Source: Laspinema olomoucense D3b (lineage in GTDB: Bacteria > Cyanobacteriota > Cyanobacteriia > Cyanobacteriales > Laspinemataceae). Taken from it: a stretch of DNA of 64,000 bases. The DNA is taken from assembly GCF_025370785.1 (NCBI RefSeq), contig NZ_JAMXFA010000012.1, forward strand, positions 99,437 to 163,436, written 5' to 3'. Shown here one piece after another: positions 53,681-63,172 of this stretch (positions are counted from its first letter, which is position 1; each line of letters begins with the position of its first letter). The notes beneath the pieces are model-generated. The model saw only the letters and a program-made list of their open reading frames with translations, made no database searches and was not told the origin of the DNA. The position numbers were made by a program, and so were the translations under genes.

Positions 53681-55438
53681 TTACTCTTCCCCACACCGAT
53701 AAAGTTGATAGGGAATTCCTAATCGATAATACTGACTGGGGTCGAGATTACAGAGGCGATCGCCTAACATCAGTTGAGGAGGATATTCCCGCTGACGCAA
53801 ACCCGGAGCCACGATCCATAAATTAACAGCAGAAGGCGGTAATCCCGAAACAGAATTCAGATTTTCCCAGACGGACTGATAACTAGGCGATCGCGTCATA
53901 AATGCCCAACCCGTCTCGGGTAAATTCCGGGTCCTAATTTTATCCAATTCTAGGGCAAAACTCAACCCCAAAGCTACCTCTTGCATATTCTCATATCCCA
54001 CCACCACCACTAAAGGAACAGTCGGTTCTAAATTTAGCTGCCGCGCTACCCCGGCTGGATCATAAGACTTTTGAAATACCCAATTTGATACCACAAAAAC
54101 ACTACTAATCAGCCCCACAATTAGAAAACTGGGAATTAAATATAACTTTCCCTTCTCCCGGAGTTTACCAATCAAACCCTTAACCGGCGCAGAATTGTTT
54201 TTTTCTTTGATAACTACCGGATTCATCGTCAAACTCGCGCCCAATAAGGCACAAATTACCGGATAATAGATAAAGTGATAGCGCACTGCGGAAGTAATAT
54301 CTTTGCCCAACCCATAAACAAGAATCAAATATTCTAATAAAATAACCACCGTAAAAACCAGTAAAGTTAAACCCGATAACCGGGTACTTTGGCTTGTTAA
54401 AACGGCTTTAAGTCGAGGAACAATAGAAAGCAAAAAATACCCCCAACAGAGCAGCATCAAAATCACCGAAAGAATAACAATCCAAAGCGGTTGATTTTCC
54501 ACCGGGAATGCTACTATCATGACCAACCAACCGGCTAAGGTTTGAAAAATGGGGGTTACACTATCCACCCATGAAGGTTCAAAGGGTTTAAACCAATCGG
54601 TTTCGGGACGGCTAAAATGGTTGTGCAGAGTGGGTAACCAAGGGAAATACAATAACAAAGGTAGCCAACTATACCCCCCCAAACTGAGCCAAGTTACCAT
54701 TCTTTTAGGCGGTGCCGAGGAGGATTCTTGCTGTAATCCCAGCCTTTCAGGATGCAGGTATTGTCCCAAACTTAACGCAAAAATTGTAAATAATTCAGCG
54801 ACCCAAGCTAATAGGAAAAAATAGTGGCTGTACAATCCTAGGGTGTTAAAAATTACCCAAGTGATTCCCACCCAAGGGCGAACTTTTCCCCGATGAAGTA
54901 AATCTTTTTGAATCTGAATCAATCCGCTGAGGGATAAAATAACTAACAGCATCGGTAGGGTATAATGGCGTGCTTCCTGAGACAGGTAAACCGCAAAAGG
55001 AGAGACTGCGATCGCTGCTGCACCCATTAGTCCAGCTTGCCGAGAAAAAGCTATCCGATTTAAGCCATACATGGCAGCGATCGCACCCACGCCAAACAGT
55101 GCCGAGAGCGATCGGGCTTGCCATATCCAGGCCCCCTCATTTCCCTTCAACCACTCATGGGTTAAGCAAAAAAACAGCGGGGGGTGAGTCGATTCCCTTG
55201 CCACTGTTTCTGCAATTTGTCCACAACTGGCGCTTGAATTTAACTGAAAAATATCGACAAATTGTGCTAAAGGAAAAACTGCATCTAAGGGAATATTGTC
55301 ATGATTTCGCCCAAAACTAAATAATCCGGTGAGAATTTCATCTAACCAGATGGGTTTGGCCTCTAATTGGGCAAACCGCAGGACAGTACCCAGAATGAGG
55401 ATACCCGCTAAACTCAAATAAGGTCGATACCTGTGCAT
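53681..55438 (-). CDS. GT-C-type membrane glycosyltransferase (PMT/ArnT-like)
   Basis: A 585-residue polytopic protein with about 9-11 membrane helices. The first loop LRFAQLEAKPIWLDEILTGLFSFG contains the acidic residues (Asp/Glu) expected at the metal site of GT-C enzymes that use polyprenyl-phosphate sugars. ESTHPPLFFCLTHEWLK and the QEARHYTLPML segments match uncharacterised cyanobacterial members. A soluble C-terminal portion (about 470-585) follows. Acceptor unknown. It converges on raf1. The family-2 transferase at 4717 could supply a polyprenyl-phosphate donor for such an enzyme, but this is speculation. Confidence 0.75.
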   Translation of the reverse strand: MHRYRPYLSLAGILILGTVLRFAQLEAKPIWLDEILTGLFSFGRNHDNIPLDAVFPLAQFVDIFQLNSSASCGQIAETVARESTHPPLFFCLTHEWLKGNEGAWIWQARSLSALFGVGAIAAMYGLNRIAFSRQAGLMGAAAIAVSPFAVYLSQEARHYTLPMLLVILSLSGLIQIQKDLLHRGKVRPWVGITWVIFNTLGLYSHYFFLLAWVAELFTIFALSLGQYLHPERLGLQQESSSAPPKRMVTWLSLGGYSWLPLLLYFPWLPTLHNHFSRPETDWFKPFEPSWVDSVTPIFQTLAGWLVMIVAFPVENQPLWIVILSVILMLLCWGYFLLSIVPRLKAVLTSQSTRLSGLTLLVFTVVILLEYLILVYGLGKDITSAVRYHFIYYPVICALLGASLTMNPVVIKEKNNSAPVKGLIGKLREKGKLYLIPSFLIVGLISSVFVVSNWVFQKSYDPAGVARQLNLEPTVPLVVVVGYENMQEVALGLSFALELDKIRTRNLPETGWAFMTRSPSYQSVWENLNSVSGLPPSAVNLWIVAPGLRQREYPPQLMLGDRLCNLDPSQYYRLGIPYQLYRCGEE

Positions 55439-55485
55439 TTGTCAGCCAGTTGTAGATTCATCCAGTTCTGACCCCTATTTTAGTC

Positions 55486-56850
55486 CTACTTGTCAATTAA
55501 TTTAGGTTTTCCGATAAACTCAGCGATTTCTGTTACTAACCAGTCTTGCTCCATTTTACTAAGCCGGGAACCAAAGCAGTAAGTCGCCACCCCGCCCATT
55601 TGTAAGGCACAGGTGAAGGCAGGGCGCTCTTTGACATTAACATTAGTTCGAGAGACTTCTACCCGACAGATATCTTTAATATTTCGGTCAATTTTGTGTC
55701 TAATTCCTAGAAAATACCAAGTTCTGGTAAATTTATTTTTAGTAAATTCTAAGTGAGTGGAAGCAAAAACATTCCAAATAAAAATAATTATAGAGCTAAA
55801 TATAAACAATAAAAATAATATAATTTTTATTGTGATCATAAAAAAATTTTCTTTCAAATCCTCAAAAATTCCCATTGTGATAATAAAAAACGTTGGTAAA
55901 AATATTATGTAAAAAATAAATAAAAATATATGTTGATATTCTAGACCCTGCCCAGGAATAGATATTTTAATCCTACTCTGATCTTTCTGCAAAACAACCC
56001 GACTCCCGGCAGGTTGCAAATTACTGGGCGATCGCGGCGCAATTCGTTCCCGTTTTCCCTCCAATTCTGCTAAAGCTTCAGCAGCCGATGTGAATCTATC
56101 TTCGATGACGGGTTCTAACAGGTTTTCCAACCAATCGGCAAACTCTGGGGTGAGGTTGACATAGGGACGAAAATCAATTTTCATCCGTTTTTCGGGAAAA
56201 TCTGCCGGGTCTTTATGGGTTAATAAAAACAACAATGTAGCACCCAACCCATATAAATCGGTGGGCGGTTTAGCTTGTCCCCGAAACTGTTCCGGGGCCA
56301 TATAACCATAAGTCCCGACGATGGTACTGCCGTTGGTGATGGTATGGCGATAGGTATCTTGAACTGCACCGAAATCGACTAAAAATACCTTGCCATCGGA
56401 CTGACGAATAATATTTTGGGGTTTAAGATCTCGATGGACAACGGGAGGGGTGAGTTGATGCAAATACACCAGAATATCTAAGAGTTGTTTGGCAATCTCT
56501 CTCACCTCCAATTCAGTGGGACGCCATCCGCTGGCTACCCAGTCTTGCAACGATTGACCCGGGGCAATTTCTTGGACGATGTAAAAGCGGCGATCGCCCT
56601 CTAGATCCAGTTGAAAATAGTCCAGATATTTGGGAATCCCTGAATGCTCCAGTTGCGCCAAAACCTTGCCTTCCCGTTCAAAGAGTTCGAGGGCTTTCCA
56701 GTCTTTCAACCGCCGCAGGGATAAGACTTTAATCGCGACTTGTTGGCTGATATTCAAGTCCTCGGCAGCATAAGTCGTGGCAATTCCGCCCTCTCCTAAA
56801 AGGTTAAGAATGTGATAGCGTTCCTTGATTAGGTCTCCAGGTTGGTGCAT
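55486..56850 (-). CDS. Serine/threonine protein kinase with C-terminal membrane segments
   Basis: A 454-residue Hanks-type kinase. The glycine-rich loop LLGEGGIATTYAAED, Lys41 (QVAIKVLSL), HRDLKPQN with catalytic Asp141, and DFG at 159-161 are intact; APEQFRGQ follows. Two strongly hydrophobic segments occur at about 308-330 and 338-365, then a soluble domain of about 90 residues. The membrane-segment region (about 55760-55960) is much richer in A/T than the rest of the gene. The kinase end is probably cytoplasmic. Related cyanobacterial kinases join varied sensor domains to this core. Substrate unknown. Confidence 0.9.
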   Translation of the reverse strand: MHQPGDLIKERYHILNLLGEGGIATTYAAEDLNISQQVAIKVLSLRRLKDWKALELFEREGKVLAQLEHSGIPKYLDYFQLDLEGDRRFYIVQEIAPGQSLQDWVASGWRPTELEVREIAKQLLDILVYLHQLTPPVVHRDLKPQNIIRQSDGKVFLVDFGAVQDTYRHTITNGSTIVGTYGYMAPEQFRGQAKPPTDLYGLGATLLFLLTHKDPADFPEKRMKIDFRPYVNLTPEFADWLENLLEPVIEDRFTSAAEALAELEGKRERIAPRSPSNLQPAGSRVVLQKDQSRIKISIPGQGLEYQHIFLFIFYIIFLPTFFIITMGIFEDLKENFFMITIKIILFLLFIFSSIIIFIWNVFASTHLEFTKNKFTRTWYFLGIRHKIDRNIKDICRVEVSRTNVNVKERPAFTCALQMGGVATYCFGSRLSKMEQDWLVTEIAEFIGKPKLIDK

Positions 56851-56982
56851 GAGTTTTTGCCTATTTTCTTTATCGGCTGTTTTCTAAAGCCAGAGCGAAT
56901 CGAGTTGATGCCTCTCCTAGACAGGGATTAGGAAGAGAGGCGGTCAGTGCAGCGATCGCCCCGACTTTTTACTTCTCTACCT

Positions 56983-58062
56983 CTAGCTATTATGATTAAT
57001 CCTGGACTCGTTTGGTTTAGATTGCTTGATTCTGTTATACCCTAAAAATGCTACCCCGGCTCCTAACAGGATAAATGGACTAAAGGCCAGCAAATACAGG
57101 GTGAATTTGAGCAGCCCAACGGTCACATCCCCTACCGCTTCCGAGGCATTTTCCCAGGTTTTTTGCAGTTCTTTACCCAAAGATTTTTGAGGAACTTCTG
57201 CTGCGGAAATTGGAGACTCTAGGGTTAAATAAAGAGTGGAATAAGCGACTTTGTTCCGTAAATTGGCTTGAACCGCGTCGATGCGTTCAATTTGTTCACG
57301 AATGGTACTGAGCTCTCGGGCGGCATTGAGGACATCTCCCACGGAACCGGACCGTTCCATGATTTTTAATATCATTTCTTCTTGTTTGCGGAGATTTTTT
57401 AACCGCGCATCGTTATCAATCAATTGTGCTGAAACATCTTCAGCGGTAATGGAACGATTGATGACGGTGCCGAGTTCGGCGATCGCATTAATGGTATTTT
57501 CTAACTGTTGCTGAGGGACGCGCAACTGCATCGAAACCACATGGCGCGTATTTTGCGATCGCGGTTTATTGTCTTCAAACTGCAACAAATCCCCTTGTTT
57601 TTGCTTAACAATCTGGTTAATCGCTGGAATTTGCTCCTCGATCGCCTCTACTTCCATTGTCATTGAGGCAGTTTTAATCAATTGCGGTGCTGCTTGGGGA
57701 ATCTCTCCTGACCCTTGTGCAACTTCCGCAACCATCCCCTGAGAACGCCCTACTTCATTGGCAACCGCATCGGATGGAGGCATCGGTGCTGCTGCTGGGA
57801 CCATACCTTGCTGGGCGACGAGGGACTCGTTCCTTGCCTCTTGTGAAGTCGGAACGGCACTACAACTGGCGATCGCACCCATCAAAATCAACATCGGCAG
57901 TAAAATCGGGGTTTGAGACCCAATTCGCCTATCTAACCCCAATTTTATAGAGTAGCCCGCGCAGGCGGGCTTTGTCCGTATAGCCCCATCCTTCAGGGTG
58001 TGGGTTGTTGTGGGGCCACAGTTCTCAGAAGCAGTGGCGATCGCGCGGGGATAAGATTTCAT
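56983..58062 (-). CDS. DUF4349 lipoprotein with N-terminal repeat insertion
   Basis: A 359-residue envelope protein. The mature part matches DUF4349: LIKTASMTMEVEAIEEQIPA, then the coiled-coil-rich NAARELSTIREQIERIDAVQ, and a C-terminal membrane helix (about 325-348). The lipobox GAIASCS (Cys67) follows the hydrophobic stretch ILLPMLILM. The start ATG at 58062 has AGGAG at good spacing, but this leaves about 50 residues before the signal core. Residues about 17-38 are encoded by an in-frame copy of the two-hairpin repeat at 57955-58010, so the extension is probably an insertion. Role unknown. Confidence 0.8.
   Translation of the reverse strand: MKSYPRAIATASENCGPTTTHTLKDGAIRTKPACAGYSIKLGLDRRIGSQTPILLPMLILMGAIASCSAVPTSQEARNESLVAQQGMVPAAAPMPPSDAVANEVGRSQGMVAEVAQGSGEIPQAAPQLIKTASMTMEVEAIEEQIPAINQIVKQKQGDLLQFEDNKPRSQNTRHVVSMQLRVPQQQLENTINAIAELGTVINRSITAEDVSAQLIDNDARLKNLRKQEEMILKIMERSGSVGDVLNAARELSTIREQIERIDAVQANLRNKVAYSTLYLTLESPISAAEVPQKSLGKELQKTWENASEAVGDVTVGLLKFTLYLLAFSPFILLGAGVAFLGYNRIKQSKPNESRINHNS
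57955..58010. repeat. Two-hairpin dispersed repeat, copy B, inside a coding sequence
   Basis: Opposite orientation to copy A at 53624-53677. On the minus strand it reads ACCCACACCCTGAAGGATGG, then a GGCTATACGGACAA joint, then AGCCCGCCTGCGCGGGCT; about seven differences from copy A over 55 bp. It keeps the frame open. Confidence 0.85.
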
Positions 58063-58247
58063 CGGAGTTCTCCTGGGATAGGGAAAGAGTCAAATTAAGG
58101 TCCGTTGCCGGTTAGTCCTAACCTAACCTTACGATTTGGGAAGTGGAGAATCTGCTACAAAAATTGAAACGGAGGCGATCGCCCGCCAGAAACGATACAC
58201 TCATAATGACCGCCCGTTTTCGTCCTTGTCCCCGGTTTAACCTCACG

Positions 58248-60680
58248 ATGTCGAAAGATTTTGATAACAACTTGCCTGGATCGGTTGCCGAACCTTTGAC
58301 GCCTTTCGCTCAAAAGCGCCAGGAGGCAGAACAACGCATTCGCGATGGATTACGACCTGGACAACAGCAAATGGCGGATTGGCTGGGCGGTCCCTTGGCG
58401 GTATCTGCGGTCCCGGGTGCAGGAAAATCCAAGGGAATGGCAGATGCAGCAGCATTGGCGATCGCTCGTTTTAAACTGCATTATCTTAACCATCTGGTTG
58501 TCGTCACCTTCACCCGTTCTGCTGCGGCGAATTTAAAATTAAAAATTCGCGCCGCATTGCGACAACTGGCAATGCCACAAATCGGATTTACGGTCAATAC
58601 GTTACATGGATTAGCACTGGCGATCGCCTCCCGTCATCCCGAATTATCCGGTTTGGACCTGGAACAAATGACATTAGTCACCCCCACCCAAAGTAACCGC
58701 CTGATCATCCAAAGTGTAGAACGCTGGATTGCAGCTAATCCCCAGCGGTATCAAATTTTAATAGAAGGTTGTCAATTTGATGGCGAGGAAACGGAACGCT
58801 TGCGCCGTCAGTCTGTATTACGCACGGATGTACTGCCGCAACTCGCACAAACTGCTATTCACGAAGCCAAATCTTCTGGATTATTACCCAAAGATTTATG
58901 GCAAATCGCGATGGAATCCGAGGGACAAATTCCCGATGATCAGTATGGTATTTTAGCGATCGCTGCTGGATTATATGAACAGTACGAGACCTTGATGCGA
59001 TCGCGGATGTTTATCGATTATGATGACATGATTCTCTCCGCCTTGCGCGTCCTGGAAAATCAGAGTGCCTGTTATTTGTGGCAAAAACAAGTCTTTGCCG
59101 TATTTGAAGACGAAGCGCAAGATTCTTCCCCCTTGCAAACCCAATTATTAGAAATTTTGGCCCGAAAGTGCGACGATCCCGATGCACCGCCCAATTTAAT
59201 TCGCGTCGGTGACCCCAATCAAGCCATTAATTCTACTTTTACTCCCGCAGACCCGATCTATTTTCGCCGCTTTTGTGAAGCTTGCGATCGCGAAAATCTC
59301 CTGGCGACAATGGATCGCGCCGGACGCAGTACCCGAATTATTATCAATGCCGCCAATTTTGTCTTAAGTTGGGTGAATCGTCATTATGCACAGCAGCATC
59401 ACATCACACCCGAGATAGAATCCAGTCGCCCTTCGGCTAAATTGCCCTTTCGCTTGCAAAATATTCGGACCGTGGAAACCGGCGACCCCCAACCCGATGC
59501 GAATCCGCCTCACACCGGAGGAGGATTGGAAATGTACCAACCTCGGGATATTTATCACAGCATCGAACTGATTGCGCGGAGGGCGGTGCAGTTATTTAGT
59601 GAGACAACTGAGGAGCGATCGGCAGCTATTTTAGTCCGAGAAAACCGCCAAGGGCGATTTATCCAGGAAGTGATGAGCAATCCCAAACTGTATGGAATCG
59701 AATGTGAGTTAAATAAATATGGGATAGAAGTCTTTGATGTATCCGCCAGCGATCGGCGGTCTCAAGTTCCCGCAGAAATGCTGGCATTGCTGCAATTCCT
59801 CGATCGCCCCCATTCCCCCGACTATTTAAAAACCGTTTTGCGCGTCTTAGTCGATCGCAACTTAATCCCCTCCCAAGACTTAAACGCCCTCACTAGCTTA
59901 CCCGAACAATTTCTCTACCCCGGTCCATTAGAACCACCTCAACCCCCATCGGTACTACAAGCCAGACGATTCTGTGCCAGCTTGCTCACCTCAAGGATCG
60001 AACTCCCCTTGTATCAACTGATTTCCTTCCTCGCCTTAGCCTTACATTATGACGCCTCCGAACTCGCCACCGCCGACAAATTAGGCGATCGCTTGGCGCA
60101 ACAAACCGCCGGAAATCCCTCCATGAGCGGCATTCTCACCGTCCTCAACGAAATTGTCACCTCAGAACGCTTTGAACCCGTTGATACAGAAGATAACGCC
60201 GAGAAAATTTATACTCGCCCGAGACAACTCACCATTGTCACCATGCACAAAGCCAAAGGACTGGATTGGGATTATGTCTTCATCCCCTTCCTTCATGAAA
60301 ACATGATTCCTGGCAAATTTTGGGTTCCCCCTCCGGCACAATTCCTCGGGGAATACACCCTATCCGAAGTCGCCCGCGCCCAAATTCGCGCACACCTCCA
60401 CCACCAAAGCGCACCCCAATCCTGGGAAAACGAACCCTTCCAGTTCCCCTCCATCGCCGATTCTTGGAAACAAGCCGAAAACCTCAAAATTGCCGAAGAA
60501 TACCGCTTACTCTATGTTGCCATGACTCGCGCCAAACGATTGTTATGGATTTCTGCCGCCAAACAAGCCCCCTTTACCTGGAGTAAACCCGCCAATTTAC
60601 AAGACATCCCCCCCTGTCCCGTTTTGCCTGCCTTAATGGAAGCCTACCCTGATGAAGTGGTGGAGTTATCGGATATATAG
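58248..60680 (+). CDS. UvrD/Rep-type superfamily-1 DNA helicase
   Basis: About 810 residues. Walker A is AVPGAGKSKGM (Lys60 from the chosen start), motif Ia VVTFTRSAAANLK, Walker B-like VFEDEAQDSSPLQ, GDPNQAINSTF (motif III), TMHKAKGLDWDYVFIPF (motif V) and LLYVAMTRAKRLLWI (motif VI). All SF1A motifs are intact. This is larger and more divergent than canonical UvrD/PcrA and may be a cyanobacterial paralogue active in repair or replication. The frame is open from 58143; the ATG at 58248 (MSKDFDNNLPG) was preferred because the earlier codons look non-coding, but 58206 is possible. No operon partner. Confidence 0.88.
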   Translation: MSKDFDNNLPGSVAEPLTPFAQKRQEAEQRIRDGLRPGQQQMADWLGGPLAVSAVPGAGKSKGMADAAALAIARFKLHYLNHLVVVTFTRSAAANLKLKIRAALRQLAMPQIGFTVNTLHGLALAIASRHPELSGLDLEQMTLVTPTQSNRLIIQSVERWIAANPQRYQILIEGCQFDGEETERLRRQSVLRTDVLPQLAQTAIHEAKSSGLLPKDLWQIAMESEGQIPDDQYGILAIAAGLYEQYETLMRSRMFIDYDDMILSALRVLENQSACYLWQKQVFAVFEDEAQDSSPLQTQLLEILARKCDDPDAPPNLIRVGDPNQAINSTFTPADPIYFRRFCEACDRENLLATMDRAGRSTRIIINAANFVLSWVNRHYAQQHHITPEIESSRPSAKLPFRLQNIRTVETGDPQPDANPPHTGGGLEMYQPRDIYHSIELIARRAVQLFSETTEERSAAILVRENRQGRFIQEVMSNPKLYGIECELNKYGIEVFDVSASDRRSQVPAEMLALLQFLDRPHSPDYLKTVLRVLVDRNLIPSQDLNALTSLPEQFLYPGPLEPPQPPSVLQARRFCASLLTSRIELPLYQLISFLALALHYDASELATADKLGDRLAQQTAGNPSMSGILTVLNEIVTSERFEPVDTEDNAEKIYTRPRQLTIVTMHKAKGLDWDYVFIPFLHENMIPGKFWVPPPAQFLGEYTLSEVARAQIRAHLHHQSAPQSWENEPFQFPSIADSWKQAENLKIAEEYRLLYVAMTRAKRLLWISAAKQAPFTWSKPANLQDIPPCPVLPALMEAYPDEVVELSDI

Positions 60681-60769
60681 TAGATCTCTTACCGCAGCAA
60701 TTCTAAGGGTTGGAATAAGCAAGACCCTACTTTCCTAAAGCTACAATCTAGCTTTTAATGGATTCAGTC

Positions 60770-61816
60770 TTAGACCAACTCAGGAAATAAAGCAGAACTC
60801 CGAATATCATATTCTTGTTCTAGGCGATTTTTTGCCAGTTTATAATAATCAGGATTAATTTCAGCACTGTAACAGCGACGGCCTTTACGCATCGAAGCGA
60901 TGGCTGCTGAACATAAGCCCCCAAAAGGCTCCCAGACTACATCATTAGAATCACTAGAAGCTAAGATAATTCTCTCAATTAAACGCAGTGGCTTTTGATT
61001 CGCATGAATGCATCTAGCTTGTTTATCCTTAAGCCGTTCTGCCCCTCGAACTGCGGGTTCTGACCAAACATTGGTCACCCCATGAAAATGATTCCACTTG
61101 GCGCGCATTCGTGACCATTGGTCGGCGGTAACCGGCGACTTTCCATCGAGTGAGAAATAGGGCCAGTTTGTTGGTTTACCATACTGATTTGCATAACTAA
61201 CCAGACAAGCCATCATTTCTGGGGGGGGGAAATACCACAGCCGATCTTGAGTAAAATATTTACGAGTAGCAGCATTTTTCACACCACACGCCTCGTTTGT
61301 TTTATTCAGAGGCAGGCCAGATCTGAGCCACTCATACCGTAACCACTGCTGCATCGGTAAGCGATCGCCATTCCCAGTGGGTAATTCCACATTACGAACA
61401 TAATGGACACAAACTTCAGTCACAATTGGAAACCGTCGAATCGTCTTGCTATTAACATTTCCGGCAATATGAGCAACCCCTTTATCCCAAATATTGACTG
61501 AGCGATATTGCCAGCCATTTTTTTCTAAGAGAGGGTGTATGGTGGCCCAACCCATTTCACTGCACCAAAACCATAAAGTTGTTTCGGGCAAACAATAGTC
61601 AGACCAGGCTTCTATGTGGCGATCGTACCAGTGTGGCAAATCGGTTGGAGTCGGTGGATCACCGGGGAAAAGCCCCAACCCATAAGCCCCATCCGACACA
61701 ATCACCGTAGGGGCTTGCCAAAATTGATACCGGGTTGCCACATCAGCATTCTCGATCTGGACGCCACCGATGGCAGTGCTTGGGATAAGAGTCAAATCTT
61801 GCATTTTTTTATTCAT
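60770..61816 (-). CDS. Site-specific DNA methyltransferase of a type II R-M system
   Basis: A 348-residue amino-methyltransferase. Motif IV is the variant SDGAYGLGLFPGD (residues 41-53), near the N-terminus. The SAM-binding motif I is EPFGGLCSAAIASMRKGRRC, near the C-terminus, followed by YSAEINPDYYKLAKNRL. Catalytic motif before SAM motif is the beta-class order. A target-recognition region lies between. It methylates an adenine N6 or cytosine N4 in an unknown site and so protects against the endonuclease encoded divergently at 62206. The 135-bp divergent gap holds an operator-like inverted repeat. Confidence 0.86.
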   Translation of the reverse strand: MNKKMQDLTLIPSTAIGGVQIENADVATRYQFWQAPTVIVSDGAYGLGLFPGDPPTPTDLPHWYDRHIEAWSDYCLPETTLWFWCSEMGWATIHPLLEKNGWQYRSVNIWDKGVAHIAGNVNSKTIRRFPIVTEVCVHYVRNVELPTGNGDRLPMQQWLRYEWLRSGLPLNKTNEACGVKNAATRKYFTQDRLWYFPPPEMMACLVSYANQYGKPTNWPYFSLDGKSPVTADQWSRMRAKWNHFHGVTNVWSEPAVRGAERLKDKQARCIHANQKPLRLIERIILASSDSNDVVWEPFGGLCSAAIASMRKGRRCYSAEINPDYYKLAKNRLEQEYDIRSSALFPELV

Positions 61817-61892
61817 TCTTGCTGGGTCGTCTCTAATTTAAAGGTTTTTATTCTTGATTAGTTTTATTTTTGCATTAATTGAATTTTAAAAA

Positions 61893-61926
61893 ATAGTCGA
61901 TTTTGGACTATTCTAAAATCGACTAT
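61893..61926. promoter_or_regulatory. Inverted-repeat operator (C-box-like) of the R-M system
   Basis: A perfect 12-bp inverted repeat ATAGTCGATTTT / AAAATCGACTAT separated by 10 bp. A nested repeat AATAGTC...GACTATT with 7-bp spacing overlaps it. ATAGTC/GACTAT half-sites resemble the boxes bound by R-M controller (C) proteins. It lies 25 bp before the XRE regulator start, between the divergent methyltransferase and regulator. Confidence 0.75.
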
Positions 61927-61951
61927 ATCATTTTCTTTGAGGTCAGGTGAA

Positions 61952-62206
61952 ATGGAAAAGTCAATTTTTACGCAAGAATATTTGCTATTTCTCGGCCAGC
62001 TTCGCAGGGCGAGAAAAGCCGCAGGGATGACGCAAGAACAAGTTGCCGGACGGTTAAGACAAACCCAGTCGTTTGTTAGTAAATGTGAACGAGGTGAAAG
62101 ACGAATTGATGTCATTGAATTGCGGGCATATTGTCGGGCGATCGGGATTTCTTTTATAGAATTCATTGAACAAGTAGAATCAACCATTGAAACTCAGGAA
62201 AATTAG
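61952..62206 (+). CDS. XRE-family regulator, probable R-M controller (C) protein
   Basis: An 84-residue helix-turn-helix protein of the Xre/Cro type (LGQLRRARKAAGMTQEQVAG, then LRQTQSFVSKCERGERRID). The length and position match controller proteins that time expression of the endonuclease after the methyltransferase. The frame begins at a TTG at 61937, but the ATG at 61952 has AGGTGAA just before it and starts the homologous part. Its stop TAG overlaps the GTG start of the endonuclease by one base (TAGTG), so the two are translationally coupled. Confidence 0.88.
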   Translation: MEKSIFTQEYLLFLGQLRRARKAAGMTQEQVAGRLRQTQSFVSKCERGERRIDVIELRAYCRAIGISFIEFIEQVESTIETQEN

Positions 62207-63102
62207 TGGACTACCACCAAGCGCTTGAAATAGCAACGCTGGCCTTACTTGAATTGAAGGGCCATAAAATCGATGTAATAACGATATCGAAGCCCAGTGA
62301 TCTGCAAGGCGCGATAGAACTGTCGAAAATTGTTAGTAAATTATCTCCGATAATCGGCAATTTCATAGAATATGCACTCATTCGACATTTGAATGAAATC
62401 CAAGTTTGGCCGGATGGCTGTCGATGGATTAGACAAGACCCTGGCTTCCCTGATGCAATCTTGAGCGGAATTCCTAATATTGTACCCGGAATCGAAGTTA
62501 AAACCTGGTTTCCCATCTCAACGGAAATAACGGCTCGATTTCGCGATAGTCAAACAACTTTCCAGGCTAATCAGATAAAAGTCGTCCTTGTCTGTTGGAT
62601 GCTGGAGGAAGTTTTAGCTGGTAAACCTAAAATTATTGATATTTGGATTGGAGATGCCCTCGATGTGGCAAAAGCTCGCGATAATCACTATCATAATCCA
62701 CCTTACTATGTTGTGATGGAACCAGAAGATACAAGCAACCGGACTCGGAACCTCCAGCAAACGAACTGTAATGGCTTAGTATTTCAAGGAACAGAGATGC
62801 AATTAGCTCAAGCGATCGCCTTAGTTAATTCCTGGGGAATACACTCCAGAGAGTATCGGAGCGATCGGGATTATCAAATCCGCTTGCGAGAGCTTACTGG
62901 CCGTTTTCCCTACCGTCTCGATACTAATTTTGCTAAACTTGACAGAATTGGTTTGTCTAGTTTGGAAATCTTTAAAACCAAGGTCCTGAAATCTTTGTAT
63001 GCTGGGAACCGTATCGAATCCTGGATTAGGGCAATTAAATTATCCAATTTCACGGCCTTACAAGCGCTCATAGATCCGTCGGCAGCTAGTCCCCTTGACT
63101 AG
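62206..63102 (+). CDS. Type II restriction endonuclease, PD-(D/E)XK fold
   Basis: A 298-residue putative restriction enzyme starting with GTG (VDYHQALEIATLALLELKGH). The PD-(D/E)XK core is FPDAILSGIPNIVPGIEVKT: Asp83, Glu97 and Lys99, with Glu55 a possible extra metal ligand. The context of XRE regulator with one-base overlap upstream and divergent methyltransferase is classical for a type II R-M system. I do not recognise the specificity. Codon use is a little more AT-rich than flanking core genes, fitting lateral transfer. Confidence 0.85.
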   Translation: MDYHQALEIATLALLELKGHKIDVITISKPSDLQGAIELSKIVSKLSPIIGNFIEYALIRHLNEIQVWPDGCRWIRQDPGFPDAILSGIPNIVPGIEVKTWFPISTEITARFRDSQTTFQANQIKVVLVCWMLEEVLAGKPKIIDIWIGDALDVAKARDNHYHNPPYYVVMEPEDTSNRTRNLQQTNCNGLVFQGTEMQLAQAIALVNSWGIHSREYRSDRDYQIRLRELTGRFPYRLDTNFAKLDRIGLSSLEIFKTKVLKSLYAGNRIESWIRAIKLSNFTALQALIDPSAASPLD

Positions 63103-63172
63103 CTGCCTCATTGGCTGATTCCTAACTCATTTCTGAATTGGTTTTGTGGGAAAGATATCTCTGGTTGATGTT

